A stretch of 64,000 nucleotides of DNA, from contig WPIO01000018.1 in the NCBI GenBank assembly GCA_009760855.2, forward strand, positions 3,288,001 to 3,352,000, in the 5' to 3' direction. The DNA comes from Cristatella mucedo. Taxonomy: Eukaryota; Bryozoa; Phylactolaemata; Cristatellidae. Position numbers and translations under genes: made by a program. The notes under the pieces were generated by a model, which was not told the origin of the DNA, ran no database searches, and saw only the letters and a program-made list of their open reading frames with translations. Below, one piece after another: positions 1 through 12,420 of this stretch. Every line of letters begins with the position of its first letter. Within the stretch, counting starts at the first letter, position 1.

Positions 1-190
1 AACTTTACCCAAGTCTGCATTCCTAAGAATGTCACACTATACACCCGAAGCACTGCTGACTCTGTGGAGTGATTAGCTCTAAAACCAGACTGGAACTTAC
101 TAGCTAAGTTTGAGGTCTCAATATAAAAGTTCGGTTGGTCTGCTAAAACTCGTTCCAGTGTGTTTGATAGATAAGTTAGAAGGGATACTG
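1..190 (-). mobile_element. LINE internal fragment
   Basis: Its opening stretch (ACTTTACCCAAG, GCATTCCTAAGAA, then CTGGAACTT and TTTGAGGTCTCA) matches 32180-32325, which lies just upstream of the reverse transcriptase motif in the larger LINE copy. Same element, minus orientation, continuing past the left edge. Confidence 0.6.
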
Positions 191-941
191 AGTGGAAGTG
201 CTCAAGTTCTCTTGGTCTAGTGTTGCTTTCTTAAGTAATTGGCCTGACTACAGCCTTTGTGAAAGATTCTGGACTTGGCAGATAAGGACTGGATGGCGCT
301 GTGTCGTATTTAGTACCGACGAATTTCCGGCAGAAAGGAACGCCCATGCCAAAATATAGCTGCAATCTTGAGAGGTTCATGTGTAGCTTGGTTGTTCCAC
401 AATCAGAATAGTTGTGCTTAGTGGCCAGGGAGAACGGCATTTCTTCTGAGGACGCGGCTGCTTTTCTGAATTTGATTTAAAAAAATCAACTGCTTGCTCA
501 GTTGATGCAGTCGTTGCTGTGCAAGAAGGGTGTAGGCAGCATGTGGTGCTTCAGATGTACTCTAGTTCAAGTTCTACTGCAAATGACTGCTGGAAAGGGA
601 TTGAGAGTGGTCGATTGCCTATGGTCATGACCGACCTACTGCAGGCAACACGGAATAATTATGCTGAGGTGATAATGAGGTTTCCTATGGTTCGAGGGAT
701 AGCTTGTTAGAGTGACACGTGTCAGCTTGTTGTGCATGCTCACTGCCATCCCATTTGGTTTGCATACATTTTGCATGTAAACGAGGTGCCCTGTCCGGCA
801 GGCAGCATCTGCAGGACCAGTTGCCGAATTGTGCACGACTCGTGCTGAAGGATCCTACTCTTTAAGAGGTCTGGAGCCTCGATGCGTTCCATGGACTTCT
901 TGTATGCACGCGTGGATGCGTGTTAAAAAAACTAGTGCCAG

Positions 942-1084
942 TGACAAGCAGCTCTTAGCATGGCATAACTGCACCAGCAGATTCACTCCAGAAGATCGTG
1001 CACCAATGCATTTGGAAACTGTAAGTACACTCTCTTTACAAACGATGCCGTGGTGCTCTATTTTTAATTGTGTTTGTAAGAGGT

Positions 1085-1122
<38 letters not shown>

Positions 1123-1645
1123 CTTTTAGATACAGGTTTTAGCAGGCGTTGCTGCAGTGTATTTGACATTTAAATGTAAGACATTGCTATTTTGTACCTC
1201 CAGGTCGACGATATAACCCAAGCACTTGTGAATGACCACCAACCAAGGATTCGTCAAAGAGTACTTTACTCAAGTCGTTGGTGGAGAAAAGTGAGCTTCA
1301 AGGTTCAGATACTCCGTTTGGGGGTCGTTACATTTGTTAACAAGATAACAGCCCAAAGCAGAATTGCTTAGCAGGTTAAGTAATTTGTTGACGAATCCTT
1401 GTTTGTTGCTGGTGCAGTAGGTCAGGCAGCTGCTTCTTTTGAACCCTTTAAAACTTCTGTGAGCAATATCGACAGGCTGCTGAGACCGGGTGCTCGGCCT
1501 ATACATGTAGCCGATCAGTTCAGTAAAACTTGGGCTCAGTGGAATGTGCTACAGTTTACGATACAGCACAGAAGCTGGGAGCTTCTATTCCTGGCCGGCA
1601 AAGGATGCCATAAAGAATCACGTGGTGGCACGACACTCAGACTAA
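942..1645 (+). CDS. possible 3' exons of an unidentified plus-strand gene
   Basis: A chain of three exon-like blocks joins in frame: 942-1020 (phase 2 start, donor GTAAGTA), 1204-1290 (acceptor ACCTCCAG, donor GTGAGC, 29 codons), and 1511-1645 (weak acceptor ATGTAG, ending in TAA), with AATAAA at 1690 shortly after. Pieces of the product read RFTPEDRAPMHLET, VDDITQALVNDHQPRIRQR and SWPAKDAIKNHVV. I do not recognise the family. A further block at 555-668 (38 codons, acceptor TTCAG, donor GTGATA) may belong, but its phase does not fit directly. These could be chance ORFs. Confidence 0.33.
1087..1118. repeat. (GT)n microsatellite
   Basis: About 16 uninterrupted GT units. Confidence 0.97.
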
Positions 1646-1689
1646 ATGCATGCACGCCAAGCAGCATATATGTTTGTATTTGGGTTGTC

Positions 1690-1695
1690 AATAAA
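1690..1695 (+). terminator. candidate poly(A) signal of the unidentified gene
   Basis: AATAAA 45 bases past the TAA that closes the candidate terminal exon at 1511-1645. Single-hexamer evidence only. Confidence 0.3.
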
Positions 1696-1825
1696 TATTT
1701 TCTCATGATTCGTGTAACTTCAGTCTGCCTGGCATGGTGCAAAATCCTTCTTATTGCACAAACGAGTTTACAGCCAAAGCAGAGGCAGCCATACTGCAAA
1801 GATTTTTTGCACCTGAGTGTAATCT

Positions 1826-1985
1826 GTGTGTATAGCGCCCTAAGAGAGCTTAATCTCTATTCAGGCGCTTCCCATACCCCACGGGGCTCGAGCCCACGAC
1901 CTCTGTCATCATCAAATGAATTCACATTGACCTTGGTTGGCGTGAGCACCTCACTGGTCCAAGCCAGACTGCTGCAGATGGTGCA
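1826..1985 (-). mobile_element. SINE B (tRNA-derived, LINE-like tail)
   Basis: TAGCGCCCTAAGAGAGC, TCTCTATTCAGGCGCTT, GGGGCTCGAGCCCACGACCT and TTGGTTGGCGTGAGCACC match the plus-strand copy at 38846 in reverse. Confidence 0.78.
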
Positions 1986-2371
1986 ACAGTGCACTGAACG
2001 ATGCTGGCGTTTGGGAAAGTCACGACAAGCAAGCTCGAAGAAAGACGTCTCTAGGTGGGTGGGTGAAAAGGGTGTGCCTGCTGGCCGATCGGGATCCAAG
2101 CCTTGGCAGTCAATCAGTGGTCCACGGCAGGCATGCCTCGGATGCGTCATGTGCTGTCGAATTATGTTGACCAAAAATATTGCGCTTGGCACACAGACCC
2201 GCTGATGATGAAACCAGGCTTTAAAGTATCGCTTCTTTTGAATGGTGCTGGTAAAACCCTTTAAGCCAGTTATTAACAAAGATTACTACGGTGTGTTTGT
2301 TGGCATTGAGTATTCGTGATGGTTAACATATAGTTAGGTTATGACTCTATTCTGCCAAGGTACGCAAGAAG

Positions 2372-2381
2372 GAGAGAGAGA

Positions 2382-2447
<66 letters not shown>
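2372..2447. repeat. (GA)n microsatellite
   Basis: About 38 GA units with one GGG interruption near its start. Confidence 0.97.
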
Positions 2448-2448
<1 letters not shown>

Positions 2449-2702
2449 TTGATCAGGCCGACCGGCAGGCAGAGAAGACCTGCATCTGCCTAGCCCAAGC
2501 AGTGCAGCAGGAGGGAAGTGTCCTTTGTCTGCTACAGCAAGACTGGATGTGGGTTTGGCTTGATTGACCTTGAGAGGGATTGGCCTTACACAACTGGCAA
2601 GCGGTTCGCTAGCCAGCAGTTGCTACATGACTCAACGACACGAAGCAGAAGCACACCCAGCAACATGATGTCGTTATTGTCGAGAGTAAAATTTTAAAGT
2701 AA

Positions 2703-2835
2703 TTAATTTGTATAGTGCCTTAAGAGAACTCAAATCTCTATCCAGGTGCTTTATATACTGCCCGCAGGGCTCGAGAGCACTACCTTGATCGGGAGGGGTC
2801 AGCTTTCCCCTTGGCCAAACTGGGGCTGCAGGGAG
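2703..2835 (-). mobile_element. SINE B
   Basis: TAGTGCCTTAAGAGAACTC, CCAGGTGCTTTATATACTGC, GGGCTCGAGAGCAC and CTTGGCCAAACTGG. Confidence 0.75.
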
Positions 2836-3619
2836 ATCTCACGAGGCTGCTGTTGCCTGAAATGTACACTCGTTTATAAAAAGTTAGGCTTCACTTACAC
2901 TTATATGCATGTGTGCCGTTGTGCACAGTGTAGATCTAGGGGCTACAGCTGTCTGTTCAGTGATGATCATGCTATGGTGACAGTCATAGCTGGTGCAAAG
3001 CTGTCATAGCACCGCGTAAGCTTGCATGACGTCGTTGGTACGAAATATGCTGCGTCAGCATGCCAACATGTAATATATTTGTTTTGTCCTCTGCTTCTCT
3101 GTTTAGTGATTATAAATGTGCCTAGCGGTTATTGCAACGACGATGCAGCTAGCGCAGGGCGGCTTAACTGCAGGCGTGCAACGTGTTGAAATAGACGACT
3201 TTTTGTCTAGCCCCTCGTGAGTCAGTGTAACTCAAGGTTTGTCTACAAGGTTACAAGGTCGTCACTACGAAGCACAACACAAGCAGTGTCTGCAAGTCGC
3301 AATACGCCAATGATGCATGACGTCCTATTCACAGCAAGGTAGCACAGCATGTGTGTGCCTGGGTCTCTTTGTTTCTATCCTCGAAGGTTACCAGCGACGA
3401 ATCATTTCGCGGGTCTACTGAGTAGCAAATCTGGCAATAAGCGACGAAGAGCACCGGGCATCTGCCAAGCTCTTCTCATAAGTAGAGTCAGCAATGCCTT
3501 TCAGCAGCTATTTCCCAAACGTGCAATTATAAATTGGTGCATCAAGCACACCAAGTGTAGGCTAGGTGCATTGGCTTGCTTAATACTTCAGACGATTTCC
3601 AATCAGTTGGATGGCGAAA

Positions 3620-4085
3620 CAGGGTAAAGTCTGTGCTTATCTTTGCTTGATCTTTCGGCAGCCTTTTGATACTATTGGTTCCCGTCTTTTTTGAGCACCT
3701 CTCGTCGCGGCTAGGCATCACTGGCAATCACTGGCACTGCAATGGTTCTGGTCCTATCTCTAGTGGGACATTACAGAGTCTGACACCGAGACAGCAAATT
3801 GCCGTGTGCGAGGTACCAGCTTTGCTATTCTCACCCGATTCCGCAAAATCTTGCCTCAGATAGACCTCACTGGGAGCAGCCGAGACGCCCTATCCGTGAG
3901 CACTGCAGCGGTTGAAACGTGACTGAAAGCCGTCTCTAAACTGTTCCACCAATTCAGGTTCAGAGCTACCTGTACATGAGCTACTCGCTCTATCATTGAT
4001 CATCGGACACTCCAGGCAGGACGTGATAAAGGTGATGATGCCAAGCTGTTGTGCAAATGAACAAGCATCTTTTCAACTCAAACAT
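3620..4085 (+). mobile_element. decayed LINE reverse-transcriptase fragment
   Basis: Shifted frames read DLSAAFDTI-like (CLIFRQPFDTIG), LSSRLGITG and YLSG segments typical of the CR1/L2-like non-LTR reverse transcriptase. Several frameshifts and stops make it inactive. Confidence 0.6.
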
Positions 4086-4107
4086 ACACAAAGCTAAATG
4101 AAACATT

Positions 4108-4250
4108 AGCTGATTTAGCAGCCTCATTTGTATAGGGGCAGAAGTGCCTAAAAATGGCTATCACCACAGCTCGCAGTTGGCAACAAAGGATCGCTTACCG
4201 CAGGATCCGAACCCACGATCACGGTTTTGAGGAGCGAGCTAAGCTCCCCC
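4108..4250 (-). mobile_element. SINE A (tRNA-derived)
   Basis: GCTGATTTAGCAGCCTCATT tail, then GGATCCGAACCCACGATC (degenerate B box, reverse), in the same order as the copy at 35836. Confidence 0.75.
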
Positions 4251-5327
4251 CCCCCCGATAGCAATTCTCGGAGTATAATTGAGTACGTACCGTCATCGAG
4301 GACCTACTCAACCTGCGTGACTCAGGGTTAGTCAACAATGGCCCATTTTAGACTAATTTGCATGCTAACTCCAAATTTCGTGCACACGCTGACATGTGGG
4401 TGCGTTATCGGAATAGCAGAGGCTAGAATTCCAAAACAAAACCGACAGCTGTCGGGTCCTCCGACCACACGGTCTCACGAAACGGCTACGCTTCCCCGTT
4501 TCCTACTCTCGTACACTCGTCTCTATTACCGTCTCTGCCAATGCACACTTATAGGCCGGGATCTCTTAAAGGGTGTTTTCGATCGAGTCCACTGTGCACA
4601 GACCGATTCACGGAGCATAAACCCGGCAAAGCATCTTCATTCCTGAAGATTTCGCAATGCGAGACCCATAATCTAAACAGGAAGGGAAGCTGGAGGAGAA
4701 ACATGTGTCAAATTCTTTTCCCTTTACACTCTGTGTACGTGCTCAAGTGCTCTTTTTTCTCAGCACACCTGGCTTGCAGACGACTACAGCGGCCTTTATG
4801 CTAGCAAATCGTAGGCTCCCATTCGACGGAGAGACAGCGGATGCAGACGGCTCGGCAATTAGTGCCGCTCCTCACCGACCGCTCGAAAGAAGCATCCTCG
4901 GTGCCTAAAGCTACGAGCTACTATCAAGTTTCTAACGCAGCTCCAGCTCCAGTCAGAGCGTCAGCGCCCAATTAAAGAGCTGACTATTATTATTTTTAGA
5001 GATGACGCTGAGCTGCGACAGCAGACATTCAGGCGGCAGATAGCCGAAAACGACACTGGCACCTCCTTCACTTAGACTGAGACTTATTGCTGAAATGAAA
5101 CCGCACATTGATATGCCGTGCGTTCGATCCGAGTTTTCTTTCGCGCCTGCGCGTGGGTGTTGCATTAATATCTCACTGGGGGGCGGGCGTTTTCTAGCGA
5201 TCGCTGCTTGACATTGACCTTGGCCAGCTAGACCATTCTCGGTGGGGGTGTCCAAGGGCGTGCCGCCTGACGCAGCCCGTCTGGGACGCCTGAAGGTTGT
5301 GGCAACCCCTTGCTTATACCCATGCTG

Positions 5328-5471
5328 TACCCAGTGAGCCGTGATGGCACACTGGGTAAGGTGGTTGCTTTTCACGACCTGTGGTTGATGATCCTTTATC
5401 GCCACTGCAAGCGGTTGTGATAGCCTACAAGGCTCTTCTGTCGCTATACAAAAGAGGCTGTTAAATCAGCA
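5328..5471 (+). mobile_element. SINE A (tRNA-derived)
   Basis: CACTGGGTAAGGTGGTTGC, GCAAGCGGTTGTGATAGCC and GGCTCTTCTGTCGCTATACA with an AGGCTGTTAAATCAGC tail. Confidence 0.78.
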
Positions 5472-7384
5472 CGTATTTATTTATGCTTCTGCCAGTTCGC
5501 TTTGGCAGTACGGAAGAACTCAAGCAAAGGACAGCGAATGCATCCGTCTAAGCAGAGAAAATGGCAGCCTGATGGAGGCCTGAGCAGCAAGTGACTAGCG
5601 ACAGAAAAGCAGAGTCTTAGAAAAGCGTTGAGCAATAACCCGACGATGTAATCAATCAATCGCACGGTCACTCGAGCCCCTCGCTTAGCAGGGGCTCGTG
5701 CCTCCAACATTTTAATAGAATGATTAAGTAGTGCAAACGAGCAAACAAACCTCGATAGGTCAGGATAAGGTCGATAGATGAGCTAGCTGCGTCAAATAGT
5801 TAGTGGCTGAATTAAACTTCAACTTGATGGCGAAGAAGTAAGATTGAGTTTGCCTTAATTGAACAATTTCTGATGAATTTTCTGCCTAAATGCATAGCAA
5901 AGCAGAGGCGGACGTCGGCTTTGGTATATGGATGCACATCACCGTAAATCTCCTTATCGGCCTAGCGTATTGGATTGAGAATGGTTTAGAGCGAACGCAG
6001 TACTTGCATGGTTGCAACGATTAAGCAAAGGATGGAGCCAGACCTTCCTTTGCCAGATAGTGATTCATTCGAAAAATGCTAAAAGTGCAGGTCTAGTGGT
6101 GCCAAGGGGTTCAGAAGGTCCTGCTTCCCCGCTATCCCAGCGACGGAATATAAAGCTCGGCATTTTCCGTGCTTTCATTGATTCAATAATAAGAGTAACA
6201 GCCCGTGTGTTTAGTTGACAATGAAGACAGCGACCAGCTGCAACTTTGAAGCCCAGCCTCATCCTCTGTCGCAATGTGCGCGTTCCGTGGTAAAAAAAAA
6301 TCGTGCTTGGAGAGAGGCTTTTAAGGAAAACCATTGAACGTTAGCCGCAGAGGGCATCACACCCACGGTTGATCTATATTGGTTCATCGCCTTATAAAAA
6401 TCCTCACGTTTCATTGCTGATTCACGGTCACTCTAACTGCAGGAGCAGACTCGTTCCTCCTGTAATTGCGTATAAAGCTACTTGCTAACTAATGTTAAGA
6501 ATGTGCTGTAGTGGCTTTCAGAACTAAATTTACTTTGCAACGAATACGGCACGCTTAATGGGTGTTAGTCCTTTCAGACGCGTTACGATCGCTGCTCCAG
6601 TGGGCACTCGTTGGAAGCGGGGTTAGCGAGTCTACTTACTCCATTATATGCGTAGGTATTCCGATGGTAGCAGACAGAGCACGACAGCAGCAATCGCGAG
6701 TGCGCATATCTTAATAAGTCCAAGTCGCTATCGTAGAACAGTCTTCCCTAGCAAGAGAGAGGCGCGCGTGTACTGCCCTATACACATCGAACAGCTGACT
6801 AGATCGAAGCACACACATCAGTTGTCTGAGTGTCACTTGAAATGGACTCTTTTTTAATAGCATCATTACTATAGACTGCAAAGTCCGGTCCAAATAATCA
6901 TAATTCAGGAGCCATACATAATATCAAACAGTGCCTATTTAGTATAGGTACGTTTGTATCTCTCTGCAAGGGAACTGTAGGGTCTGGCAGACCTGGAGCA
7001 ATAGATGTGTGCCTAAAGCACTTGGCTGCCAATGGCTCCATTGCTGCTTGCCTAATTGTGGCTCTTCAGTAAGCATGGTGGTGGCCATTTCGATGAGGAA
7101 GCGGTACAGGTTTGCTGACCCCCCCCCCCCCGTCTAAAGAAGAGCACGTGCTTCTTCTTGACTGGATCCAGCACTTAGGCTCCTTATAAAACTAGAATGG
7201 AGTACGACCCATGCTCGACAGAGCAGCTGAAATTCACTGTGCTCAATACCGTAGTAACAAAACTGATGTGCAAGCATTACTAGCGTAGAATAAGTTGTGA
7301 AGACATTTTTTGCCGGGAACCCCGGAGGAGCAACTGGACTCACACAAAGTCGCAATGTCTATGTGGGTATAGTGCAGGAGTGTT
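5472..7384. other. intergenic sequence without recognised gene
   Basis: Short ORFs only, no family motifs and no clear repeat. A C-tract lies at 7120-7131. Confidence 0.5.
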
Positions 7385-7690
7385 TTCTAAAGCTCGCGCT
7401 CACAGTCTAAGCGGCTTTCGATATGCATTCGGTAGCCAACAGACTTCATCTCACGCATCAAAGAGAAAGTGGGAAGCACGGCAGAGTCAGGAGAGCAGTT
7501 GAGTTAGTGAGTAGCATGGAAGTAGCAGCTCAGGAGCGCTGAAAAGGATGAGCCATAGTCGGCAACAGGAGAGTAGTTGTCGCTGCATAAGAGTTGTGGA
7601 AGCGAGTTCCATAGTCTAGGACCTGCAGAGCTAAAGCTTTTGTTGCCAACAGTCTTACAGCAAATGAACAAACGAAACGGCTAATTTATT
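7385..7690 (-). mobile_element. LINE 3'-end fragment, family B
   Basis: The reverse complement matches 48960-49230 and 56795-57050: CTGTGGAACTCGCTTCCACA, CCGACTATGGC and CGCTTAGGCTGTGAG in the same order. It is the last part of the RT ORF plus tail. Confidence 0.75.
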
Positions 7691-8749
7691 GTCAATAAGG
7701 ACCTGAGGGCACACGAGGAGGCTAACACTGATGAAGCAGTTCAATTAGGTATGAAGGAAGAGTACAGATGCATTCACAAAGGAAAATAAAAGGAAAACCG
7801 AAAGGAAAGGAAACCGAATTTCTTCTGCAATCCGAACAACTGTTCATTCAGTGCAAACGAATAAGATCCGTTTTTTCGTGACAGACCTTCAGAGCTCGGT
7901 GCCGGTGCAGTTTTAATCCACCGTATAAAGATCAATCGCAATAGCCCCAAGAATACTGATATGGGGGTGCGTATATGGCATATGCGAGAATTGATGGAGA
8001 AGCGCTAGCAAATGTTTCTAGAATAAAGGAGTTCCTTCAACATTTGAGTGGACACTCTTTTGCTAAATTCACAGATCACAAGCAATTGCCATGAATTTTT
8101 TTTAAATAGAAGAGCTAGCCCACGATTTTTTTCACATCGGAGGTTACATTGGAGCTTGATGTTGGGTGTGTACGAATTAACTTGTACTTTACAAGCCCGG
8201 CGTGCCGATAAGTAACACCAATCAAGTCAGACGGCCGCCATTGCCCACAGTGAACGCAATTGTTATAGTGACCACACCTGGTATATGGTAATCACAGAAA
8301 CTTCATCAGATGCTCTCAGGAGAACATACCGGGTAGCAACATTTACTGCGCGAGAAAAAAATAGTGTGCACGATTTCACTCTTGACTTGAACGGGATCAC
8401 CCAATGACAGCGAGGCTCTAGAAAAGAAGCTGGCTCCATTTGCTGTCTGGAAAACTGAGGTCAAACGAGCATGAGAAAGCAATGCGGTTTCTTCTACAAA
8501 AGTTAAAGCTATGGTGCTTGAGATGCTTCATGACTATCAAGGCCATGACAAAAATGTCTAGAACCGAGGTTCGGCAGACAGCTAGGATGCAGCGATTTAG
8601 GAAATGCCCAGGGCTTTAATAATTGGCCAAGAACGATAATAAAGGTCGGTGCTCTAAATCAGACGAATTATTACAGTCGACACATTATTCGCGGTTCCTG
8701 AACTATAAAATTACGAAGAACCGATTATAAAAAATAATCTGTTTAAAGC
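7691..8749. other. intergenic sequence without recognised gene
   Basis: AT-rich, no long open frame, nothing recognisable. Confidence 0.5.
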
Positions 8750-9580
8750 GCCATAAAGACACGCGCGTGACGAGCGGTCGCTCGTGCGCAAGAGTTCGGG
8801 CCACGCGATGCTTGCTCCGGGGTTTAACGCCGGTCGGCTGCTCTAGTGGGCGCTCTAGGCGCCGACTAGTGCGAGCTGCTGTGTTCAATGGCTGATCTTG
8901 GACACATGTAAGTCTCAGTGGCTGTGAGATGTTGAAGAGAGTTCGCTACTCTCTCGGACTCTTGGATTCGTCGTCGTTACACTAAAGGTATTTTTGTGCC
9001 CCTTTTCGCTGCGAGTTTCTGTCGCATCCTCTGGGTAGCCGAGTTTGTCGGGGCTGCACCTACATGAGAGGCAAGCCGCCATCGTTCCAGCATAGCTCAG
9101 ACGTCGCCGGTGTTTGTGTCACGTGTCGGCGGCGAGTACAAGCGCGGTTAGGAGCGGTGCTGTGCTTCTGGCCTTTCTGGTCACTAGAGCAGACGCCACT
9201 ACGCATACCGTTTTAACCAACCAATGGGGCCTCAAAAAATCACGCGAGCCTACGAGAACCGAGCGGCAGACCAAGGTTAACCCTTTGCATTGACTTCGCT
9301 CTTTTTTCATTCCGTGTAGAAACCTATTTTATCGCGGTCGACGCCTTTTTAAAGCGGCCGTAATTGACGCTGGCGTCAAGCCGAGGCACGTGGCGGACGC
9401 GTTGGCACTGGTATTCGCTGCTAAGGCACGCCGAAGACTTTAGCGCGGCTGTCGCCGCGGTTCAGTTCCAAAAGTTAGTACAGCGGAACTCACCGAGGCA
9501 CATCTGCAAGGCTCCAAATCACCCGCCATTAAAAGTGGACAAGCACAGCGCCTGCCTCAGACGGCCGAGTAACAACTAAG
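8750..9580. other. GC-rich intergenic stretch, promoter-like but unassigned
   Basis: More GC- and CpG-rich than its surroundings. An ATG at 8888 (ATGGCTGATC) is followed after 20 bases by a strong GTAAGT donor, as in a first coding exon, but no continuing exons were found. No gene is called. Confidence 0.2.
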
Positions 9581-10648
9581 CAAACGTAACGACTGGCAAC
9601 CGATCTTTTCGGGCTCTTACTGCAACAGCATGTGACTAGCTTTGATGTGATTAGCCGTCACTAGCTTTGACTGCGAGCAGCTACTGGTGCAGAGCTAAGT
9701 CGAAGTTGAAATTCGTTCACCGAATGTTTTACTAGGCTGGGTGGCACCTGTCTGCCATGGACGCTTCGTACGGAGCCTTGACGCGACAAGGTTAGCAGTA
9801 ATGGCGGTTACGGCAAATAGGGTTTAATCCTTCGGCTCTGGTGAACGGGTTTGTCGTTCGGTTCGCACAGCAGAGCCAGCCGATGCCCAACACCAACAGT
9901 TTATTGCACGCCTCCCTACGCCCCTTCTCCCACTCTCCTCTCCTCTCCTCGACTCCTACTGTCCACAGGTCGACCCAGAGGATTCGTCTAGGAGGATCAC
10001 AACTGTGAGCCGGCCGACCCTGATGGTGAATCCACCACCTGTTCCGCAGAGGGTTACCGGCCTGCGTCCACGGCGGACCACAGGCCGTGCACTCTCGCCG
10101 ATGCTCCATTCAGCTGTTCACTAGCGGCTTATCAGAGGAGCCTGCATACAATCAAACTACAAGGTTTGTATGTGAAAACATTCTCACCAAAATGGGTCCC
10201 TGTGGTAGAGGAAACCGAGCGAGCCCGCTTCGTTTGGGTTGGTGGCCTTGGACTCCAAAATGCATCATCGGTACATTGTCGTCGTTACCTCAGCACGACA
10301 GAGATGAGCTTCGGTTATCGGCAGCCTTGATTCCGGCCTTTAGCCGGACTACAGACGCGTAATCGTCTTCACAACCAGGAGAATGGTTGCCCTAGGCCCC
10401 AAGCCATAGAACAATTACATCAATTCCTTGACCGTACAAAGGAGGCATCTTATGAATGCGGTAGACGCATAAGAATACGCCTACAGGGACTACACCGGAA
10501 CGAGCTGATTGTGGCTGTGACCATAACCAGTGTACGAGCTATGGAGCCCACACAAGGCTGTTTGTGCCAACGACTAATGTACCTGCTAGCATACGCTCAG
10601 GGCCACAAATATTGACATACCTCGGGAAAGACCGTACTCTGATGATGT
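9581..10648. other. intergenic sequence without recognised gene
   Basis: Unrelated short ORFs on both strands and a C/T-rich stretch near 9910-9960. Nothing recognisable. Confidence 0.5.
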
Positions 10649-10820
10649 TGGCTACCCGACCCTGGGTCTTAACCCAGAAGGGAAGGTGCTCGCTCTTCCC
10701 GCCCAGGTCGTGGGTTCGAGTCCTGCAGTGGGCGATACATTATCGCCGGCTGCAAGCGGTGGTGATAGCCGTAAAGGCTCTTCTGCCGCTATATAAATGA
10801 GGCTGCTAAATCAGCTGCTT
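10649..10820 (+). mobile_element. SINE A (tRNA-derived), well preserved
   Basis: Clear Pol III B box GGTTCGAGTCC at 10713-10723, body GCTGCAAGCGGTGGTGATAG and tail ATATAAATGAGGCTGCTAAA. Serves as the best reference copy in the window. Confidence 0.85.
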
Positions 10821-10879
10821 TTTATGCGATCTATCAATACTTCGACATCAGGCTAAGCATCGTTCCATCAATTATTCCG

Positions 10880-11125
10880 CCTCAAATCGTTTAGCTGTGC
10901 CTCTTATCGTCAGAAAAACCCTTTTGAGACCGTGCCTTTCGTTCGTTCACATTCAAAGCCTGGAGCTCACTCTCGACTGACTTCAGGACATGCCATGAAT
11001 TGACACTGTGAAAGTTATCACTAAGGAATTGACGAGTTTCCTTTAGAGCATGCCTTAAGTGCCGAGAAAGATATTTAGATATCTAAATGTGCTAAACAAA
11101 TCTTATTATTATTATTATGGCCATG
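10880..11125 (+). mobile_element. LINE 3'-end fragment, family A (diverged)
   Basis: Reads GAGACCGTGCCTTTCGTTCG, AAAGCCTGGAGCTCACTC, then a tail ending in TTATTATTATTATTATGG, the same order as the better-preserved copy at 12886-13258. Confidence 0.5.
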
Positions 11126-12104
11126 CTTGGCATTGGTCTAGCATCGGTCAGACTGTGCAGTCTACCAACTATTACATGGGCATAAACTGTAACTAGAACC
11201 CCTGTAAGCTGATTTTAAGAGGGTGCCGCGGACTCGCTTCTGAATTGAGTACTAGCTAAAGCGGTTGTCATTTCCCCCCCGGATCGGCTGAAGTATTCGG
11301 ATCTCGGTCAGAATTTACGAAGTCAGGAAGGTTCGGACTAGTATCTCCCCCTCCCCCGATCTGTCCCTCCAAACCCCTACCAGAGCAGTTGGCCTGGCTC
11401 GAAGAAGTAGCCGCTGCAGGTGGAGCCGCCTGCCTATTTTGGGTACCAGTTGATGGCCGTTTCAAATGAGCTCGGCCAACTAATTGCAGTTAAGGTCCTT
11501 CTAACCAGATAATGAGTAGATATGTCTTTATTACGATCCGCATGAACAGCTGACCACATAGATGGGCTGAGCTATTTCTTGGTATTGGAAACTGCTAAAC
11601 ATACTACTTCTGAAGATCGACTGTATAGTTACTCTGAGTCGGGGCCAAAGGCATCAGCCGTGAGGAAAAAGAGAGGCCGCAGGGGGGGGGGGCGGGCTTG
11701 CAATCAATCAAGCCGAATACGAGAAAGTATAGCTCGGCCTTCGAAAACCAGCCTGCTGTGAGGGCCGGACTTAACTAGAACGTCAGCAACAGTCTCAGCA
11801 AGGTATTTGTGACTGCAAATCGTAACAGCACATAACAGCAGTGCTTGCTGGGCTGTGTACATTTGAGGACCGACGGGCTCACCAGAGCTTAACTAACAGG
11901 TATGCATTGTGTTTAAGTCATCTAATAGTAATCACCAAGCTGCAGCGTATTGAGGCACTTGATTTTGGGTCAGGTGGTGGCATGATTTGTTAGGACTTCC
12001 GCTGAAGTGGTGGCCACAGGCGGGTCCATCACGAGGTTATCTATAAAAGTATTCGGCCCGGTCATTATTTGCCGAGTAACGAGGGAACAATCTGTCGATG
12101 AAAT

Positions 12105-12325
12105 AACAATACCAATAATACATTTGTTTTATGCCCTGCGCGGATCTGGTCTCTTTCTAGGCACTTTGCATATGCTGTAAAGAAAGCGTGATCGAATGCA
12201 CGTAAGCAAACTTAGGATGACGAATCACTAGGGGCCTTTAAATCCTGTGAAGACAGGTGCGTTTTAAATTATTTTCAAATGTCAGGGTATGTAGTGACGT
12301 CAGTCGGGACTTGGGAGCATCGAAT
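12105..12325 (-). mobile_element. LINE 3'-end fragment, family A
   Basis: Reads GGCACTTTGCATATGCTG, AAAGCGTGATCGAATG, TTTTCAAATGTC and GACGTCAGTCGGGACTTGGG, a diverged copy of the 12421-12795 arm in the same orientation. Confidence 0.55.
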
Positions 12326-12338
12326 TGAAGGAAATATT

Positions 12339-12420
12339 CGCTGATTTAGCAGCCTCATTTGTATAGCGGCAGAAAAGCCGCAGCAGCTATCCATACCACT
12401 TGAAGCTAGCAATACAGGAT
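12339..12420 (-). mobile_element. SINE A, truncated
   Basis: GCTGATTTAGCAGCCTCATT tail and part of the body only, sandwiched between two LINE family A fragments. Confidence 0.75.

Noticed and set aside
1399-2205. 268-codon plus-strand ORF
   Set aside because: Runs through a poly(A) signal and a SINE B. Only short parts could be exonic, and a different frame gives a better terminal exon.
10649-10820. tRNA gene
   Set aside because: It has a Pol III B box, but the head does not fold into a clear cloverleaf and the same unit with the same tail recurs at several sites, so it is a SINE.
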